This document shows positions 25,455 through 33,617 of a stretch of DNA of 64,000 nt, piece after piece. Made by a program: the position numbers and the translations under genes. A model generated the notes under the pieces. That model did not search any database. It was not told the origin of the DNA and saw nothing but the letters and a program-made list of their open reading frames with translations. Position 1 is the first letter of the stretch; each line of letters starts with the position of its first letter. The stretch covers positions 30,160-94,159 of the forward strand of contig JAJTCQ010000008.1 in assembly GCA_021323315.1 (NCBI GenBank), read 5' to 3'. Source of the DNA: Gaiellaceae bacterium. Lineage in GTDB: Bacteria > Actinomycetota > Thermoleophilia > Gaiellales > Gaiellaceae.

Positions 25455-26772
25455 GAGCACCCCGCCCCGCGCCTTTCCCTACGTCGTCGTCGGCGCCGGG
25501 ATCCATGGGCTCTCGACCGCGTACCATCTCGCCAAGGAGCTGCGTTCGCGCGGGGCGGGTTCAGGCGCCGATGTTGTCGTCCTCGACAAGTCGAAGCCCG
25601 GGGCGGGCGCGTCGGGGATCGCGTGCGGCGTCGTCCGCAACAACTACTTCCAGCCTGCGATGAGCGAGCTCATGCAGGCCTGCGTCGAGGTGTGGGAGTC
25701 GGACCCCACCGCGTACCACTACAACCCAGTCGGATACATCGCCCTCGGCGCCGCCGTGCAGGAGTCGGACCTCGAGGCGACGTTCGAGCGACAGGAGCGG
25801 ATCGGCTACCGGTCCGACCTGATCTCGGGCGAGGCCGAGGTCGACGTGCACATGAGGGCGCTCTTCCCCGACTGGCGCGCGAAGGGCGTCACGATCTGCC
25901 TGCACGAGCACCAGGGCGGGTTCGCGTTCAACGTCGAGTCCGTGCTCGGTCTGCGCGACAAGTGCCTCGCCGAGGGCGTCTCGGTGCTCGAGGGCCTCGA
26001 GGTGACCGGCCTCGTGTCACGCGACGACGGGTCGGTCTCAGCGGTCGAGACGGGCGCGGGCGAGATCGAGGTCGGTGAGCAGGTCGTGATCGCGCCCGGT
26101 CCGTGGGCCGCCCGCTTCTGGTCGCTGCTCGGAATGCCCGACATGATCGACATTCGCACGCCGTCGGGCGACGTCGTCCGCGACCGGCCGATGTGGACGT
26201 ACTGGAACCTCCAGGAGGGCGAGATCACGGTCGACCCGCTGCTGTTCACAACCGCCGACGGCGGGTCCCCGCCCGTGATCCATCTCGACACGGACGCGCC
26301 GCTGTACACGGACGACGGCCGTCTGGTCACGGACGAGCTGTGGGGCATCTACTTCAAGCGGGATCGTCACGGCGTGCAGGGGGGCGCCTCGCCGCTCGTC
26401 GTGGAGGGCGACGTCGAGCTCGACCCCTACCCGTCGACCACGGACGTCGACCCGAGCTTCCCGGACATGTGGTGTGCCGCGCTCTCCCACTCCATGAGCC
26501 GCTTCGAAGGCTGCCGGGCCCAGTACAAGCAGGCCCGCTCGGGCGGCGTCGGCGCGTTCACCGCGGACAACTTCCCGGTCTTCGACTACGTACGGCCGAA
26601 CGTGTACGGGATCTTCGACTCGAACCACGGCTACAAGATGATCGGCGTCGGCCGGGAGGTGGCGTCCGTCCTCCTCGGCGACCACTCGAGGCTTCTCTAC
26701 CCGTTCCGCTACGAACGCTTCGCGACGGGTGACCTCCACCCCGTCTCGTCGTCGCCGTACCCCTGGTCCTAG
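25453..26772 (+). CDS. DAO/sarcosine-oxidase-like FAD-dependent oxidoreductase
   Basis: 439 residues. The N-terminal dinucleotide fold FPYVVVGAGIHGLSTAYHLA is followed by VVLDKSKPGAGASGIACGVVRNNY, as in SoxB, dimethylglycine oxidase and glycine oxidase relatives. The C-terminal FAD segment is SNHGYKMIGVGREVASVLLG. The family oxidises N-methyl or N-alkyl amino acids with FAD. It differs from SoxB at 31888-33108 in lacking the RHDAV motif for covalent FMN and has no partner subunits next to it. It sits between two Amt genes and carries the shared ATTGC-N7-GCAA site at its start, so co-regulation with the sox operon is plausible. Substrate unknown. Confidence 0.85.
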   Translation: MSTPPRAFPYVVVGAGIHGLSTAYHLAKELRSRGAGSGADVVVLDKSKPGAGASGIACGVVRNNYFQPAMSELMQACVEVWESDPTAYHYNPVGYIALGAAVQESDLEATFERQERIGYRSDLISGEAEVDVHMRALFPDWRAKGVTICLHEHQGGFAFNVESVLGLRDKCLAEGVSVLEGLEVTGLVSRDDGSVSAVETGAGEIEVGEQVVIAPGPWAARFWSLLGMPDMIDIRTPSGDVVRDRPMWTYWNLQEGEITVDPLLFTTADGGSPPVIHLDTDAPLYTDDGRLVTDELWGIYFKRDRHGVQGGASPLVVEGDVELDPYPSTTDVDPSFPDMWCAALSHSMSRFEGCRAQYKQARSGGVGAFTADNFPVFDYVRPNVYGIFDSNHGYKMIGVGREVASVLLGDHSRLLYPFRYERFATGDLHPVSSSPYPWS

Positions 26773-26807
26773 TTGCGCCGTCCGCGCGCCTCGTAGACGA
26801 TCACGGC

Positions 26808-27026
26808 GTGCTGTGGTTCCTGCTGCTCCCCGAGGTGCCGTGGCTGCTCGTGCTGGCGCTCGCCGTGGTCCTGTGGCTCACGGTGGTCGAGCTCCTCGAG
26901 TGGCGGCCGCACTACGTGTGGTGGTTCTGGTGGCTCCTCATCGTCTTCATGACGAGCTTCGTCGGCTACCTCTTCCTTCGGGCCTACCGTGTCTACCAGC
27001 GCTGGAACGCCCCCAGAACCGAGTGA
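26808..27026 (+). CDS. Small membrane protein (72 aa)
   Basis: From GTG 26808: two hydrophobic helices, LLLPEVPWLLVLALAVVLWL (about 5-25) and WWFWWLLIVFMTSFVGYLFL (about 38-57), joined by a short WRPHYV loop rich in Trp. No family recognised. It lies between the FAD oxidoreductase and the ammonium transporter and overlaps the next small gene by 38 bases. Confidence 0.6.
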   Translation: MLWFLLLPEVPWLLVLALAVVLWLTVVELLEWRPHYVWWFWWLLIVFMTSFVGYLFLRAYRVYQRWNAPRTE

Positions 27027-27378
27027 CGGCCGGCCTCCGGCCGCCGCGGCGCCGCGGAAGGACCTCCGCGACAGCCTGTGGGGCCGGGCGCTGATCCTTG
27101 GACTCCTGCTCCTGTTCACGCTGCTCGTGTCGAAGACGTGCGCGTCCAACCGTGACGACATCTCGCAGCAGGAGGCTGTCGACCTCGCGGTCGCAGAGGC
27201 GTCGTTCACGCCATGCGAGCGCGAGATCTGCCGCCAGGTGCGCTTCCTCAACCAGGGTGTCCCGCCGGTGGGCTACTGGGGCGTCGTGCTGTCCGAGAAG
27301 ATCGACGCCGACGGCCAGCCGAACCGCACCGAGAGCTTCCTCGTCAACGCGTCCACGGGCGACGTCGAGAAGCAGTGA
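26989..27378 (+). CDS. Membrane-anchored hypothetical protein with extracytoplasmic domain
   Basis: 129 residues from GTG 26989 (the overlap with the previous gene leaves the start uncertain). A Pro/Ala-rich N-terminus, one transmembrane helix (GRALILGLLLLFTLLV, about 33-48) and then a soluble part with EAVDLAVAEASFTPC, EREICRQVRFLN and SFLVNASTGDVEKQ. Its layout resembles PepSY-like proteins. Three cysteines lie outside the membrane. It ends 122 bases before the ammonium transporter gene. Confidence 0.6.
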   Translation: MSTSAGTPPEPSDGRPPAAAAPRKDLRDSLWGRALILGLLLLFTLLVSKTCASNRDDISQQEAVDLAVAEASFTPCEREICRQVRFLNQGVPPVGYWGVVLSEKIDADGQPNRTESFLVNASTGDVEKQ

Positions 27379-27398
27379 CGCTGTGTGCGCCCTCCACA

Positions 27399-27417
27399 TA
27401 GGTGCAGGCCAAACCTA
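27399..27417. promoter_or_regulatory. Inverted repeat upstream of amt
   Basis: TAGGT-gcaggccaa-ACCTA, 5-base arms, about 85 bases before the ammonium transporter start. It may be an operator or part of the promoter; only the symmetry supports it. Confidence 0.25.
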
Positions 27418-27500
27418 GGCCGGATCGGACATGGAAACGGGGTAGCCCGGTTCGTACGGTCTTCCCACCCGGTAACGCTGCCTGAGGAAGAGAGGGTGGA

Positions 27501-29000
27501 ATGATCACGTCGCTGGTCCCGGCCTGGCTCGCGCAAGCGCCGACGCCCGATGAGCTGAAGACCCAGATCGACCTCAGCGCGAACATCCTGCTCGAGCAGT
27601 TCTACTTCTGGACGGTCGTCGTCATGTGGCTCATCCACGTGGGCTTCATGGCATACGAGGGCGGTGCCTCCCGGCGCAAGAACCTCATGTCGACGGCCAT
27701 GAAGAACATCCTCACGATCGCCGTCGTCACTCCGACGTTCTACTACGTCGGCTGGTACATCTACGGCTGCTTCGAGCCGGGCTTCCCGACGGTCGGGCCC
27801 GATTCGCAGGACGGCCACGCGGGTCCCGTTCAGTTCCCGGGTTTCTGCGGACAGACGGCGCCCTGGGCCGACGAGATGGGGCCGAACCTGCAGAACCACC
27901 TCAACGCGGTCTTCTTCCTCGCGTTCCTCCTCTTCTCCTGGACGACGGGGTCGATCATGTCCGGGGCGCTGATCGAGCGCGTGCGCCTCTCCGCGTACCT
28001 CATCCTCACGGCCATCCTGGGCTCGTTCGTCTGGATCCTGGATGCGGCCTGGGGCTGGAGCGCCGGCGGCTGGCTGACGATCCGGTTCGGGTTCCACGAC
28101 GCGATCGCCTCCGGAGTCGTCCACGGCGTGGCGGGGCTCTTCGCCCTCGGTGTCCTGCTGAACCTCGGGCCGCGAATCGGCAAGTACACGAAGGAGGGCA
28201 TGGCGCGCAGCTTCCGAGGGCACAACACCCATCTCACGCTCATGGGCCTCATGCTCATCTTCACGGGCTTCTACGGGTTCTACGCGGCCTGCCTCTTCAT
28301 CACGCCGACGGTCTTTCCGGGCTGGCTCAACATCTACGGCTCACCGACGACCCTCGGTGCGATCGCCTTCGTCATCACCGTCGGCTTCGCCGGCGGCTTC
28401 ACGGGCGGCTGGTTCGCGAGCAAGGGAGACCCGTTCTGGACGCTGTCCGGAGGTCTCGCGGGCGTGATCTCGGTCTCGGCCGGCGCCGACGTCTATCACC
28501 CGTCACTCGCCTACCTGCTCTCGATCTCGGGCGCGATCGTCGCTGTCTGGGCCGGGAACTTCATCGAGAAGCGGCTCCGCATCGACGATGCCGTCGGCGC
28601 GGTGGCAGTCCACGGCGTGTGCGGCTTCTACGGCGTCTTTCTGGTGGGCATCTTCGCAGGCGGTTACCCGACGGGCCTCGCGAACGTCGAGTCGTCGATG
28701 GGCGGGCAGCTCATGGGAATCATGGCCTTCATCCCGCTCGCCTTCCTCCCCGGCTACTTCTTCAGCTGGATTCTCAAGAAGCTGAACCTGCTGCGCGTGC
28801 CGCCCGAGGTGGAGCTCGAGGGCCTCGACCTCGCCGAGTTCGGCATGGACTTCTACCCCGAGTTCGAGCGAGTCCCGGAGGTCATCGTCGAGCCGGACGG
28901 GCGCGAGGTCGACAGTGCGCCGGTCTTGCTCGACTCATACTGGGAGACGAACGGCCGAGCGCCGGCCGGCGCCGGAGTCGGCGCCGAGGAAAGGAGCTAG
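27501..29000 (+). CDS. amt: Ammonium transporter (Amt family)
   Basis: 499 residues with about 11 membrane helices and a ~60-residue acidic cytosolic tail (PEFERVPEVIVEPDG). The twin pore histidines are present: HDAIASGVVHGVAGLF and AVAVHGVCGFYGVFLVG. Other Amt motifs are FAGGFTGGWFASKGDPFWTLSGGLAGVI and NFIEKRLRIDDAVGAV. It conducts ammonium and often methylammonium across the membrane. It follows AAGAGAGGGTGGA. Two tiny membrane-protein genes follow with 3 and 10 bases spacing, and a broken Amt paralogue lies 2 kb upstream. Given the nearby amine enzymes, methylammonium uptake is a fair inference. Confidence 0.95.
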   Translation: MITSLVPAWLAQAPTPDELKTQIDLSANILLEQFYFWTVVVMWLIHVGFMAYEGGASRRKNLMSTAMKNILTIAVVTPTFYYVGWYIYGCFEPGFPTVGPDSQDGHAGPVQFPGFCGQTAPWADEMGPNLQNHLNAVFFLAFLLFSWTTGSIMSGALIERVRLSAYLILTAILGSFVWILDAAWGWSAGGWLTIRFGFHDAIASGVVHGVAGLFALGVLLNLGPRIGKYTKEGMARSFRGHNTHLTLMGLMLIFTGFYGFYAACLFITPTVFPGWLNIYGSPTTLGAIAFVITVGFAGGFTGGWFASKGDPFWTLSGGLAGVISVSAGADVYHPSLAYLLSISGAIVAVWAGNFIEKRLRIDDAVGAVAVHGVCGFYGVFLVGIFAGGYPTGLANVESSMGGQLMGIMAFIPLAFLPGYFFSWILKKLNLLRVPPEVELEGLDLAEFGMDFYPEFERVPEVIVEPDGREVDSAPVLLDSYWETNGRAPAGAGVGAEERS

Positions 29001-29003
29001 CCG

Positions 29004-29273
29004 ATGTTCGACGCGTTCCCGTACGACGAGTGGGGCGAGGACATCGCCGGCTTCTGGACGTTCGGGCCGGGGAGCTCGACCGGGACCTACATCCTCACGG
29101 GGATCGGAGTCGCGGTCATGCTGATCGCGTTCGTCTGGTTCGTCCGCCTGGAGAACGGGAAACTGTTGCGACAGCAGGCGGCACTGCGGGCGTCGGGCGC
29201 GCTCGACCGGCCGCGCGGCGCAGCAGTCGTTGTCGAGACCACCACGACGATCATCACCGACACCGAGCGCTAG
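29004..29273 (+). CDS. Small single-helix membrane protein next to amt (89 aa)
   Basis: ATG 29004 comes 3 bases after the amt stop, with AAAGGAG upstream, so it is co-translated. MFDAFPYDEWGEDIAGFW precedes one helix (YILTGIGVAVMLIAFVWFV, about 29-47) and a charged cytosolic tail ending VVVETTTTIITDTER. No known family. A possible small accessory subunit of the transporter, by position only. Confidence 0.7.
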   Translation: MFDAFPYDEWGEDIAGFWTFGPGSSTGTYILTGIGVAVMLIAFVWFVRLENGKLLRQQAALRASGALDRPRGAAVVVETTTTIITDTER

Positions 29274-29283
29274 GGAGACGCGA

Positions 29284-29436
29284 ATGGCTGACAAGCAGAT
29301 CGACTTCCCGCCCTTGCAGAAGGAGGATTCCCGGGTCGTCCCGTTCATGCTCGGGCTGTCGCTCGTGTGCATCGTGATCGTCACGATCATCCTCGCCACC
29401 GACGTCGTCGAGGGATCGTGGCTCGGTCCCTGGTAG
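29284..29436 (+). CDS. Very small single-helix membrane protein (50 aa)
   Basis: MADKQIDFPPLQKEDSRVVP followed by a helix LGLSLVCIVIVTIILATDVV and a short end SWLGPW. ATG 29284 is preceded by AGGGAGACG and is 10 bases after the previous stop, so it belongs to the amt operon. Function unknown. Confidence 0.65.
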   Translation: MADKQIDFPPLQKEDSRVVPFMLGLSLVCIVIVTIILATDVVEGSWLGPW

Positions 29437-29456
29437 CGGTGAGTAGCCTGTCGTAG

Positions 29457-29702
29457 ATGTCGCGCCTCTACCTCGTCTGCGCGATCTGCAGCAGGCGGCA
29501 GGCGGAAGGACTGCTCTCGGGCGCTGCTTGGGGACGGCTTGCGCTTCCACCGGGCGTGGAGGTCGACCATCCGGCGCTGAAGGGCTCGCACCTCTGCTGC
29601 TGCCCGTCCTGCGTCCAGCGCCACCCCGGCTGGCAGGAGGAGCTCCTCGCCTCGCTGGGACTGTCGCAGCACAACGGCCCGCCCCAGTCGGCGGCTCGGT
29701 AG
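29457..29702 (+). CDS. Small cysteine-rich, possibly zinc-binding protein (81 aa)
   Basis: From ATG 29457. CAIC near residue 8 and CCCPSCVQRH near residue 48 give five or six Cys plus His, enough for a zinc ribbon. The middle reads LALPPGVEVDHPALKGSHL. No family recognised. It sits between the amt operon and a universal stress protein, on the same strand. Confidence 0.55.
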   Translation: MSRLYLVCAICSRRQAEGLLSGAAWGRLALPPGVEVDHPALKGSHLCCCPSCVQRHPGWQEELLASLGLSQHNGPPQSAAR

Positions 29703-29732
29703 CGAGCCAACGACCCTGACCACGGAGGCTCG

Positions 29733-30113
29733 ATGAACATCCTGCTCGCGTACAACGACACCGACGTCTCGAACCGGGCCCTCGAGCGCGCCGTGCAGCT
29801 CGCGAAGCTGTACGAGGCGAAGCTCGTCGTGACGAGCGTGACGCCGGTCGCTGTAGGCACCGCGCCGGACATGACGCCGGGGCCGGAGCTCCGGAAGGCC
29901 GAGGAGCGTGTGCGCGAACTCGGAGTCGAGGCCCAACTCGTCGAGGCGATCGGCGACATCGCATCCGCCCTCGTCGAGGCGGCCGAGGAGCACGACGCCG
30001 GGCTCATCGTGATCGGGACGCGCGAGCCGAGCCAGGTCGAGCGGATGCTAGGGCACTCGGTCTCGGAGCAGGTCCAGCGCATGGCGCACTGCGATGTCCT
30101 GATCGTTCATTAG
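29733..30113 (+). CDS. Universal stress protein (UspA family)
   Basis: 126 residues, a single Usp domain: MNILLAYNDTDVSNRALERA at the start and the C-terminal ATP-binding signature LIVIGTREPSQVERMLGHSVSEQV, where the usual G-x2-G-x9-GS is altered to GTREPSQVERMLGHS. ATP binding is therefore less certain. Its TAG stop is followed directly by the two-hairpin repeat element. Stress or metabolic signalling role by family. Confidence 0.88.
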   Translation: MNILLAYNDTDVSNRALERAVQLAKLYEAKLVVTSVTPVAVGTAPDMTPGPELRKAEERVRELGVEAQLVEAIGDIASALVEAAEEHDAGLIVIGTREPSQVERMLGHSVSEQVQRMAHCDVLIVH

Positions 30114-30205
30114 CGCAAGACCGCAAATCCGCTCGCGCGGAGTTTCGGTCGCGCAGGAATCCCTCAAGCCGGCCGCATCGCCGGCCGGGTCGCAGCCAAG
30201 GAAGC
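30114..30205. repeat. Two-hairpin element, copy 1 (structured RNA or bidirectional terminator)
   Basis: It begins right after a TAG stop with CGCAAGA. Hairpin A nests GACCG (30119-30123) with CGGTC (30146-30150) around TCCGC-tcgc-GCGGA (30128-30141). A spacer AGGAATCCCTCAAG follows, then hairpin B GCCGGC-cgcatc-GCCGGC (30168-30185). Copy 2 lies at 58070-58150 with the same order and compensatory base changes. It sits between convergent uspA and fhs. Confidence 0.65.
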
Positions 30206-30207
30206 AC

Positions 30208-31863
30208 CTAGAACAGGCCGACGGTCTCACCGTTCTCGTCGATGTCGATGGCGTAGGCGGCCGGCGACTTGCCGAGGCCGGGCATCGTCATCATGTCCCC
30301 GCACAGGGCGACGAGCCAGCCCGCGCCGGTGTACGGGCGCAGGTCGCGGACGGTCACGGTGAAGCCCGTCGGCGCGTTCTTGAGCGCCGGGTCGTGCGAG
30401 AGCGAGAGGTGCGTCTTCGCCATGCAGATCGGGAGCCGCGCGAGATCCGAGCCGGCCCAGTCGGCGGCCTTCTTCTTCGCCGGCGGCAGCAGCTCGACGC
30501 CGTCCGCGCCGTAGACGCGCGTGGCGATGAGGCGGATCTTCTCCTCGATCGGGGCGTCGAGCGGATACGCGTAGTCGAACTCGTTCGCCTCGTCCGCAGC
30601 TGCGACGACGGCCTCCGCGAGCGCTGTCGCGCCCGCTCCCCCGTTCTCGAACGCCGTGTTGATCTCAGCGGCGTACGCCCCGGCCTCGGTCGCCAGGCGG
30701 CGGACGAGCTCGAGCTCGTCCGCCGTGTCCGTCGGGAACTTGTTCACCCCGACCACGGCCTGCAGGCCGAAGCCGTTGACGATCCCGATGTGCCGCGCGA
30801 GGTTGGCGGCGCCGGCTTCGATCTCCGCAGCGCCGCCCTCGAGGTCGCCGCCGTGGTGCTTGAGTGCCCGGACCGTCGCGACGAGGACGACCGCGCTGGG
30901 TCGCAGCTCGCCGATGCGGCAGGTGATGTCGAAGAACTTCTCCATTCCCATGTCGGAGGCGAACCCGGACTCGGTGAGCAAAAACTCGCCGAGCTTGAGG
31001 CCGACGCGGTCGGCGACGAGCGAGTTGTTGCCATGCGCGATGTTCGCGAACGGCCCGCAGTGGACGAACGCCGGCTGGCCCTCCAGCGTCTGTACGAGGT
31101 TCGGCTTGACCGCGTCCCTCAGCACGACGGCCATCGCCCCGGCGGCGTCGATGTCCTCGGCGGTCACCGGCTCGCCCTCGTAGGTCTGGCCGACGGTGAT
31201 GCGGCCAAGTCGCTCGCGGAGATCTGCGAGATCGCGCGCAACGGCGACCAGTCCCATGACCTCGCTCGCCGCGGTGATGTCGAAGCCGGTCTCGCGGGGA
31301 GCGCCGTGGGCGCGGCCGCCGAGCCCGGTGATGACGTTCCGGAGATTCCGGTCGTTCATGTCCATGCAGCGCCGCCACGAGATCGCAAGCGGGTCGAGGC
31401 CGGCGGGGTTGCCGTGGTGGAGGTGCGCGTCGATGAGCGCCGCGAGCAGGTTGTTCGCGGCCGTGATCGCGTGCAGGTCGCCGGTGAAGTGGAGGTTCAG
31501 GTCCTCCATCGGGACGACCTGCGCGTAGCCGCCGCCGGCGGCGCCCCCCTTCACGCCGAAGACCGGGCCGAGCGACGCCTCCCGCAGGCACAGCACCGGC
31601 TTCCGTCCGAGCTTCCCGAGACCCTGCGTGAGCGAGACCGAGGTCGTGGTCTTGCCCTCGCCCGCAGGCGTGGGCGTGATCGCCGTGACGTTGATCAGCT
31701 TCGCATCGGGCCGGTCCGCGAGCCGATCGATCACCGACAGATCGACCTTCGCCTTGTACCGCCCGTACGGCTCGACTTCCTCGTGCTCGAGGCCGAGCTC
31801 GTCGGCGATGTCGCCGATCGGCCGAAGCGTCGCAGCCTGGGCGATCTCGAGGCTCGTGGGCAT
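30208..31863 (-). CDS. fhs: Formate–tetrahydrofolate ligase
   Basis: 551 residues from ATG 31863 (an in-frame ATG at 31875 adds METV). MPTSLEIAQAATLRPIGDIA is the standard start; the P-loop is TPTPAGEGKTTTSVSLTQG, followed by REASLGPVFGVKGGAAGGGYAQV and FTGDLHAITAANNLLAA. It interconverts formate + THF + ATP with 10-formyl-THF. Placed last in the soxDAGB operon, 24 bases after soxB, it can run towards formate and ATP to dispose of methylene-THF carbon, or supply formyl-THF. The linkage makes THF the carrier for the methyl group removed by the Sox/Mgd enzyme. Confidence 0.96.
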   Translation of the reverse strand: MPTSLEIAQAATLRPIGDIADELGLEHEEVEPYGRYKAKVDLSVIDRLADRPDAKLINVTAITPTPAGEGKTTTSVSLTQGLGKLGRKPVLCLREASLGPVFGVKGGAAGGGYAQVVPMEDLNLHFTGDLHAITAANNLLAALIDAHLHHGNPAGLDPLAISWRRCMDMNDRNLRNVITGLGGRAHGAPRETGFDITAASEVMGLVAVARDLADLRERLGRITVGQTYEGEPVTAEDIDAAGAMAVVLRDAVKPNLVQTLEGQPAFVHCGPFANIAHGNNSLVADRVGLKLGEFLLTESGFASDMGMEKFFDITCRIGELRPSAVVLVATVRALKHHGGDLEGGAAEIEAGAANLARHIGIVNGFGLQAVVGVNKFPTDTADELELVRRLATEAGAYAAEINTAFENGGAGATALAEAVVAAADEANEFDYAYPLDAPIEEKIRLIATRVYGADGVELLPPAKKKAADWAGSDLARLPICMAKTHLSLSHDPALKNAPTGFTVTVRDLRPYTGAGWLVALCGDMMTMPGLGKSPAAYAIDIDENGETVGLF

Positions 31864-31887
31864 GACGGTTTCCATCGGCCGAGAACG

Positions 31888-33108
31888 CTAGTGGCTCACC
31901 GCTGCGGCGGCCAGCTCGGACACGAGGGTGTCCGTGTGGAAGCGCTCCATCGCGAAGGGCGCGATCAGATCGGGCGTCCGCCCGCTCGCGACGAGCTCGG
32001 CGAGCGTCACGCCGACGATCGGGGCGGCCTTGAACCCGTACGTGCCCCAGCCGGTCGAGACGTGGAAGTTGTCGATTTCCGTCTTCCCGAGGATCGGGCT
32101 GTAGTCCGGCGAGAGGTCGCAGAGCCCCGTCCACGTGCGCAGCACCTTCGCGCGCTCCAGCTGCGGGAGGAGCTCGAGCGTATGCGCCGCCGAGTACTCG
32201 AGGAACGAGAGCGTGCCCGTGCTCTTGTACGTCGTGTACGGCTCGATCTCGGCGCCGATCAGGAACTCGCCGCGGTCGGTCTGCGAGACGTAGACGTGCA
32301 GTTGCGACGAGACGAGGACGACGTCGAGGAAGGGCTTCACGGGCTCGGTCACGAACGCCTGGAGGATGTGCGTCGTGATCGGGAGGCGTATCCCGACCAG
32401 GCGGCCGACGAGCGACGACCAGCCCGCGGTAGCGCTCACGACCTGACCGCACTCGACCCGCCCGCGACTCGTTTCGACGGAGACGATCCGGTCGCCGCTC
32501 CGCGCGAAGCCCGTGACTTCGGTGTTCGGATGAATCTCGACCCCGCGGCTGTCGGCCGCGCGCGCGAAGCCCCAGACGACCGCGTCGTGGCGAATGATCC
32601 CGCCGGGCGGGTGGTAGAGGGCGCCGACGACCGGGTACGCAGGGCGCTGTGAGAGGTCGAGCTCGGGGCAGAGCTCCGCGATCCGCGGCGGGTCGATCAC
32701 GCTCGACCTGATCCCGAGGAGCCTGTTGACCTCCGCGCGCTCCTGCATCGTGATCATCGCCCGGTCCGAGTGCGCGAGCGTCAGGTGCCCGTGCTGCGAG
32801 AACATGAGGTTGAAGTCGAGCTTGTCCGATAGACCCTCGTACAGACGAACGCTCTCCCCGTAGAACGCTGCTCCCTCGGGCGTGCGGTAGTTCGAGCGGA
32901 TGATCGTCGTGTTGCGGCCCGATGCGCCCGAGCCGACGTACGACTTCTCGAGGATGGCGACGTCGGTGATCCCGTGTCGCTTCGCGAGGTAGTACGCCGT
33001 CGCGAGCCCGTGCGAGCCGCCTCCGACGATCACGACCTCGTAGCGTCGCTTCAGCTCCGGCCGCGGCCGCCACATCCGCTTCGGGAAGAAGATCTCGCTC
33101 AGCGCCAC
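31888..33108 (-). CDS. soxB: Heterotetrameric sarcosine oxidase beta subunit / N-methylglutamate dehydrogenase subunit
   Basis: 406 residues from GTG 33108, overlapping the soxG stop by 10 bases; the frame upstream to 33702 lies in soxG. FAD fold RRYEVVIVGGGSHGLATAYYLAKRH, then KSYVGSGASGRNTTIIRSNY. His174 in GGIIRHDAVVWGF matches the residue that likely carries covalent FMN in characterised beta subunits. C-terminal FHVSTGWGTYGFKAAP binds flavin. It oxidises the N-methyl amino acid; electrons pass to the alpha subunit. Homologous to SoxB and to MgdA of the methylamine pathway, which cannot be separated by eye. Confidence 0.9.
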   Translation of the reverse strand: MALSEIFFPKRMWRPRPELKRRYEVVIVGGGSHGLATAYYLAKRHGITDVAILEKSYVGSGASGRNTTIIRSNYRTPEGAAFYGESVRLYEGLSDKLDFNLMFSQHGHLTLAHSDRAMITMQERAEVNRLLGIRSSVIDPPRIAELCPELDLSQRPAYPVVGALYHPPGGIIRHDAVVWGFARAADSRGVEIHPNTEVTGFARSGDRIVSVETSRGRVECGQVVSATAGWSSLVGRLVGIRLPITTHILQAFVTEPVKPFLDVVLVSSQLHVYVSQTDRGEFLIGAEIEPYTTYKSTGTLSFLEYSAAHTLELLPQLERAKVLRTWTGLCDLSPDYSPILGKTEIDNFHVSTGWGTYGFKAAPIVGVTLAELVASGRTPDLIAPFAMERFHTDTLVSELAAAAVSH

Positions 33109-33617
33109 GTGGTCTGCTCCAGTCCGGCGAGCGCATCGAGGACGGCCTCCGCCACGTAGTGGCCGAGCTCCTGCTGCACGTAGACGTGGAACCATCCGTC
33201 CGTCCCGCGACGGAAGACCGCGCTCACGCGGGCGAACGGCCCCGCGGTCGGGATCGAGTCGAGGTCGAGGTCGGTCAGGCGGCGTAGTACGCGCTCGTTC
33301 GCGATCGCGATGCCTGCGAGCGCACCCGTCGCGTCGTAGGCGAGTGCGCCCTGCCCACGCACGCGTGCGACGACCTCCGCCGGGTCGCCGCCGGTGAACA
33401 GGAACGCGCGACGAGGTGAGAGGGTGACGAGCTCTTCGCCCGCGCCCGGTGAGACCGCGGACGCGTTCCCACGAACCTCGACGACGCCTTCGAGAGACAG
33501 ATCGCGGACCTGCTCGGGCTCGCCGAGATAGGACGACCAGCCGACGCGCCCGAGCGAGCGGGCCAGGGGCGACGCGAGCGTGCCGGAGGCGCACCGCGAT
33601 GGCGAGAGGAAGTTCAC
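33099..33617 (-). CDS. soxG: Sarcosine oxidase gamma subunit-like (SoxG/MgdD)
   Basis: 172 residues from GTG 33617, overlapping the soxA stop by 4 bases. It shows the loose gamma-subunit pattern: LARSLGRVGWSSYLGEPEQV, ELVTLSPRRAFLFTG, ALAYDATGALAGIAIANERVLRRLTDLDLDS and a C-terminal FHVYVQQELGHYVAEAVLDAL. It resembles a truncated GcvT fold and is the most variable Sox subunit, needed structurally. Position between soxA and soxB supports the call more strongly than sequence. Confidence 0.82.
   Translation of the reverse strand: MNFLSPSRCASGTLASPLARSLGRVGWSSYLGEPEQVRDLSLEGVVEVRGNASAVSPGAGEELVTLSPRRAFLFTGGDPAEVVARVRGQGALAYDATGALAGIAIANERVLRRLTDLDLDSIPTAGPFARVSAVFRRGTDGWFHVYVQQELGHYVAEAVLDALAGLEQTTWR

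Noticed and set aside
30394-32652. 752-codon open frame on the plus strand across fhs and soxB
   Set aside because: Antisense to two clear enzymes and lacking any recognisable domain.
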